Positions 4,520 to 5,915 of a DNA stretch of 5,915 nt are shown here, one piece after another. The notes beneath the pieces are model-generated. The model saw nothing but the letters and a program-made list of their open reading frames with translations, was not told the origin of the DNA and ran no database searches. Made by a program: the position numbers and the translations under genes. The stretch spans positions 1 to 5,915 of the forward strand of contig JABDJQ010000219.1 in the NCBI GenBank assembly GCA_013002425.1. Direction: 5' to 3'. Each line of letters starts with the position of its first letter. Within the stretch, counting starts at the first letter, position 1. The stretch is from Gemmatimonadota bacterium (lineage in GTDB: Bacteria > Orphanbacterota > Orphanbacteria > Orphanbacterales > Orphanbacteraceae).

Positions 4520-5915
4520 CTAACGGCCGTCGTTGTAAGGGATCGGCGGCGGCTCCCGCTTTTCCGGTTCGTCCGGCCGCCTCAGATCACTCCGATAGTT
4601 GTAGAGTTCGTTGTACGCGATCGCGGCAAGATGATCTTCGCCCCGCTCTTCCAGTGACTTCGCCAGATACAGAAACGAATACGGCAGAACAGGCGGCGAA
4701 TCGAGAAGCGACTCGCCCCGCTCGACGTTCTCTTCGAGCACGGTCCAGGCGCGCGAAGCATCGCCGGACTCGAAGTAGGCGGCGCCGAGAAGAAAGCGCG
4801 TGTACGGGCCCGGCATGATGTCACCGGCGCGCCGAAACGCCGGAATCGCCTCCCACGCCGAGTCGCGCTTCAGGTAGTAGAGCCCCTCGATGATCAACGC
4901 GAGCGCCTCGGACGCGCCGGGCGTGGTATCGAGTTCGAGACGCCGCGCGGCCACTTCGCCCAGATCACCCGCATACGCGGCCACCACCCCTTCGAGAAAC
5001 GGCACGATCCCCGGGTTCGCCTCGTAGAAATAGGTCGTGTCTTCCTCGAAGCGCAGGTCCGCCACTTCGTAAGCAGCCTCTTCGATGCGGCCCGCCTCGA
5101 GGTTCGCCCATACGAGGCGCGCCGAAAGATCGAGCACGGCTTCCCGATTCCCCGCGCGATAGGCGCGGTCCCGCGCGCTGGTGAACTCGGCGACGGCCCC
5201 GTCGAAGTCACCGGTCGCAAGGGAGAGATTCCCGCGCGCGAGGAGGTATTTGTAGTAGACCGCCCACGTGTGCAGGCGCGGCGGAAACGGGTTCGAGAGG
5301 ATTTCGAAGGCGTCTCTCACGAACCCCTGCGTGTACTTCGTGGACGCGATTCCGATGATCGAAAGCCAGTCCCCGCCGGCAAGCCGATCGGCGACCGCGA
5401 ACTCCTGTGCGGCGACGTCCGCGTTCCCCGCGCGAAGGCCCGCTTCCGCAAGCACGCGATGCGGCAGCGGATCGTGGGGGCGAAGCGTGATCGCGCGGCG
5501 AATGGCGCGGTCCGCGCCCCGGATGTCACCGCGCCGCGCGAACGGAATCGCGTAGGCGAGTTCGCTTTCGAAGCGGCCGGGGAAGCCGCCATGAAGCCGG
5601 GATACGGCGGTCGTTGCGGGAGCGGTCGCGCCGCCGGCGCCCGGCTTCGCGAGCTCCAGACGGGCGTCGTGAACCGCGTGGTCGAACGGCGAAAGACGCG
5701 ACGAATCGACAGCCTGGAGCAGTCTCCAGCCGTAAGCGGGGTTGTCGCCGAGCGTCAGACGGAACCCGAGCAGCGAGCGGGCGGCATCATTGGAGTCGTC
5801 GGCCTCGAGCGCCTGCGCGAGAAGCGGGAAGTCGCCGTAGCGCGCGCCCTCGATATACAGATCTTCGGACTCCCAGCTCGCGTGCGGGAACGGGCGCGCC
5901 GGGGGCGTCAGGCTC
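4520..5915 (-). CDS. Tetratricopeptide-repeat (TPR) type protein, C-terminal part only
   Basis: The frame is open from the stop codon (complement of 4520-4522) to the window edge, giving at least 464 residues; the N-terminus lies outside. A GTG at 5455 is an internal codon, not a likely start, since the 153 codons before it continue the same repeat pattern. TPR-like helix pairs with small residues at the usual positions are seen at about 5536-5380 (GDIRGADRAIRRA then GNADVAAQEFA), 5226-5170 (ATGDFDGAVAEF), 4900-4811, 4801-4717 (YFESGDASRAW) and 4681-4591. The protein ends in a charged, Pro-rich tail. TPR arrays mediate protein-protein contacts; the missing N-terminus could carry a signal peptide, kinase or DNA-binding domain. 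The spacing and the AIAYNELYNY-type last repeat recall the TPR tails of bacterial Ser/Thr kinases and adenylate-cyclase-like regulators, a loose resemblance only. It converges on the reductase gene with 5 nt between stops. Confidence 0.85.
   Translation of the reverse strand, partial: SLTPPARPFPHASWESEDLYIEGARYGDFPLLAQALEADDSNDAARSLLGFRLTLGDNPAYGWRLLQAVDSSRLSPFDHAVHDARLELAKPGAGGATAPATTAVSRLHGGFPGRFESELAYAIPFARRGDIRGADRAIRRAITLRPHDPLPHRVLAEAGLRAGNADVAAQEFAVADRLAGGDWLSIIGIASTKYTQGFVRDAFEILSNPFPPRLHTWAVYYKYLLARGNLSLATGDFDGAVAEFTSARDRAYRAGNREAVLDLSARLVWANLEAGRIEEAAYEVADLRFEEDTTYFYEANPGIVPFLEGVVAAYAGDLGEVAARRLELDTTPGASEALALIIEGLYYLKRDSAWEAIPAFRRAGDIMPGPYTRFLLGAAYFESGDASRAWTVLEENVERGESLLDSPPVLPYSFLYLAKSLEERGEDHLAAIAYNELYNYRSDLRRPDEPEKREPPPIPYNDGR

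Noticed and set aside
4522..4534. Short inverted repeat AACG-GCCGT-CGTT as a bidirectional terminator between the convergent genes
   Set aside because: The stem is only 4 bp with no T-run on either side, and it lies within the last codons of the TPR gene.
5453..5455. GTG at 5455 as the true start of the TPR protein
   Set aside because: The same frame has no stop for another 153 codons to the window edge, and those codons encode continuous TPR-like helical sequence.

Overview
The window is uniformly GC-rich, densely packed bacterial chromosome. It holds seven protein-coding genes: six on the + strand and one on the - strand, with both outermost genes cut by the window edges. I see no tRNA, rRNA, CRISPR array, transposase or phage gene. 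The gene set (LemA and a glycine-tailed TPM-type protein, a cN-II-like HAD 5'-nucleotidase, a long TPR protein) suits a high-GC Gram-negative lineage such as a former deltaproteobacterial group or an Eisenbacteria-like phylum. No gene here fixes the taxonomy, so that is only a guess.

Region 1 (1-2128, + strand) is a tight operon-like run. It starts with the glycine-rich C-terminus of a probable TPM-domain membrane protein. A predicted nucleotidyltransferase begins 1 nt after that stop. LemA overlaps the nucleotidyltransferase by ATGA. A small PlsC/LPLAT-type acyltransferase begins 6 nt after LemA. LemA and TPM proteins are a known genomic partnership in the cell envelope. A nucleotidyltransferase between them, with Asn in place of the usual second metal-binding Asp, is the unexpected element.

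Region 2 (2129-2285) is the only real intergenic gap, 157 nt. It contains a short GC-rich hairpin without a U-tract and a tandem array of a 17-bp unit (two near-perfect copies and one diverged). The heptamer TGACCAT occurs twice in direct orientation and once inverted. This may be the boundary between two transcription units, with control sequence for the downstream pair.

Region 3 (2286-4514, + strand) is a two-gene unit. The first gene is a full-length HAD-IG 5'-nucleotidase resembling eukaryotic cytosolic purine nucleotidase cN-II. Nine nt downstream is a short-chain reductase with the Asp-Tyr-Lys catalytic triad of pteridine reductases (PTR1/FolM type) rather than the usual Ser-Tyr-Lys. 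Purine nucleotide and pterin chemistry are linked through GTP, so a functional link is conceivable but unproven.

Region 4 (4520-5915, - strand) is the C-terminal 464 residues of a TPR-type helical-repeat protein. Its frame stays open to the window edge and it converges tail-to-tail on the reductase gene with 5 nt between stop codons. I find no clear new defence or mobile system. The most interesting items are the nucleotidyltransferase inside a TPM/LemA operon, the pairing of two enzymes best known from eukaryotic homologues, and the 17-bp tandem repeat upstream of that pair.
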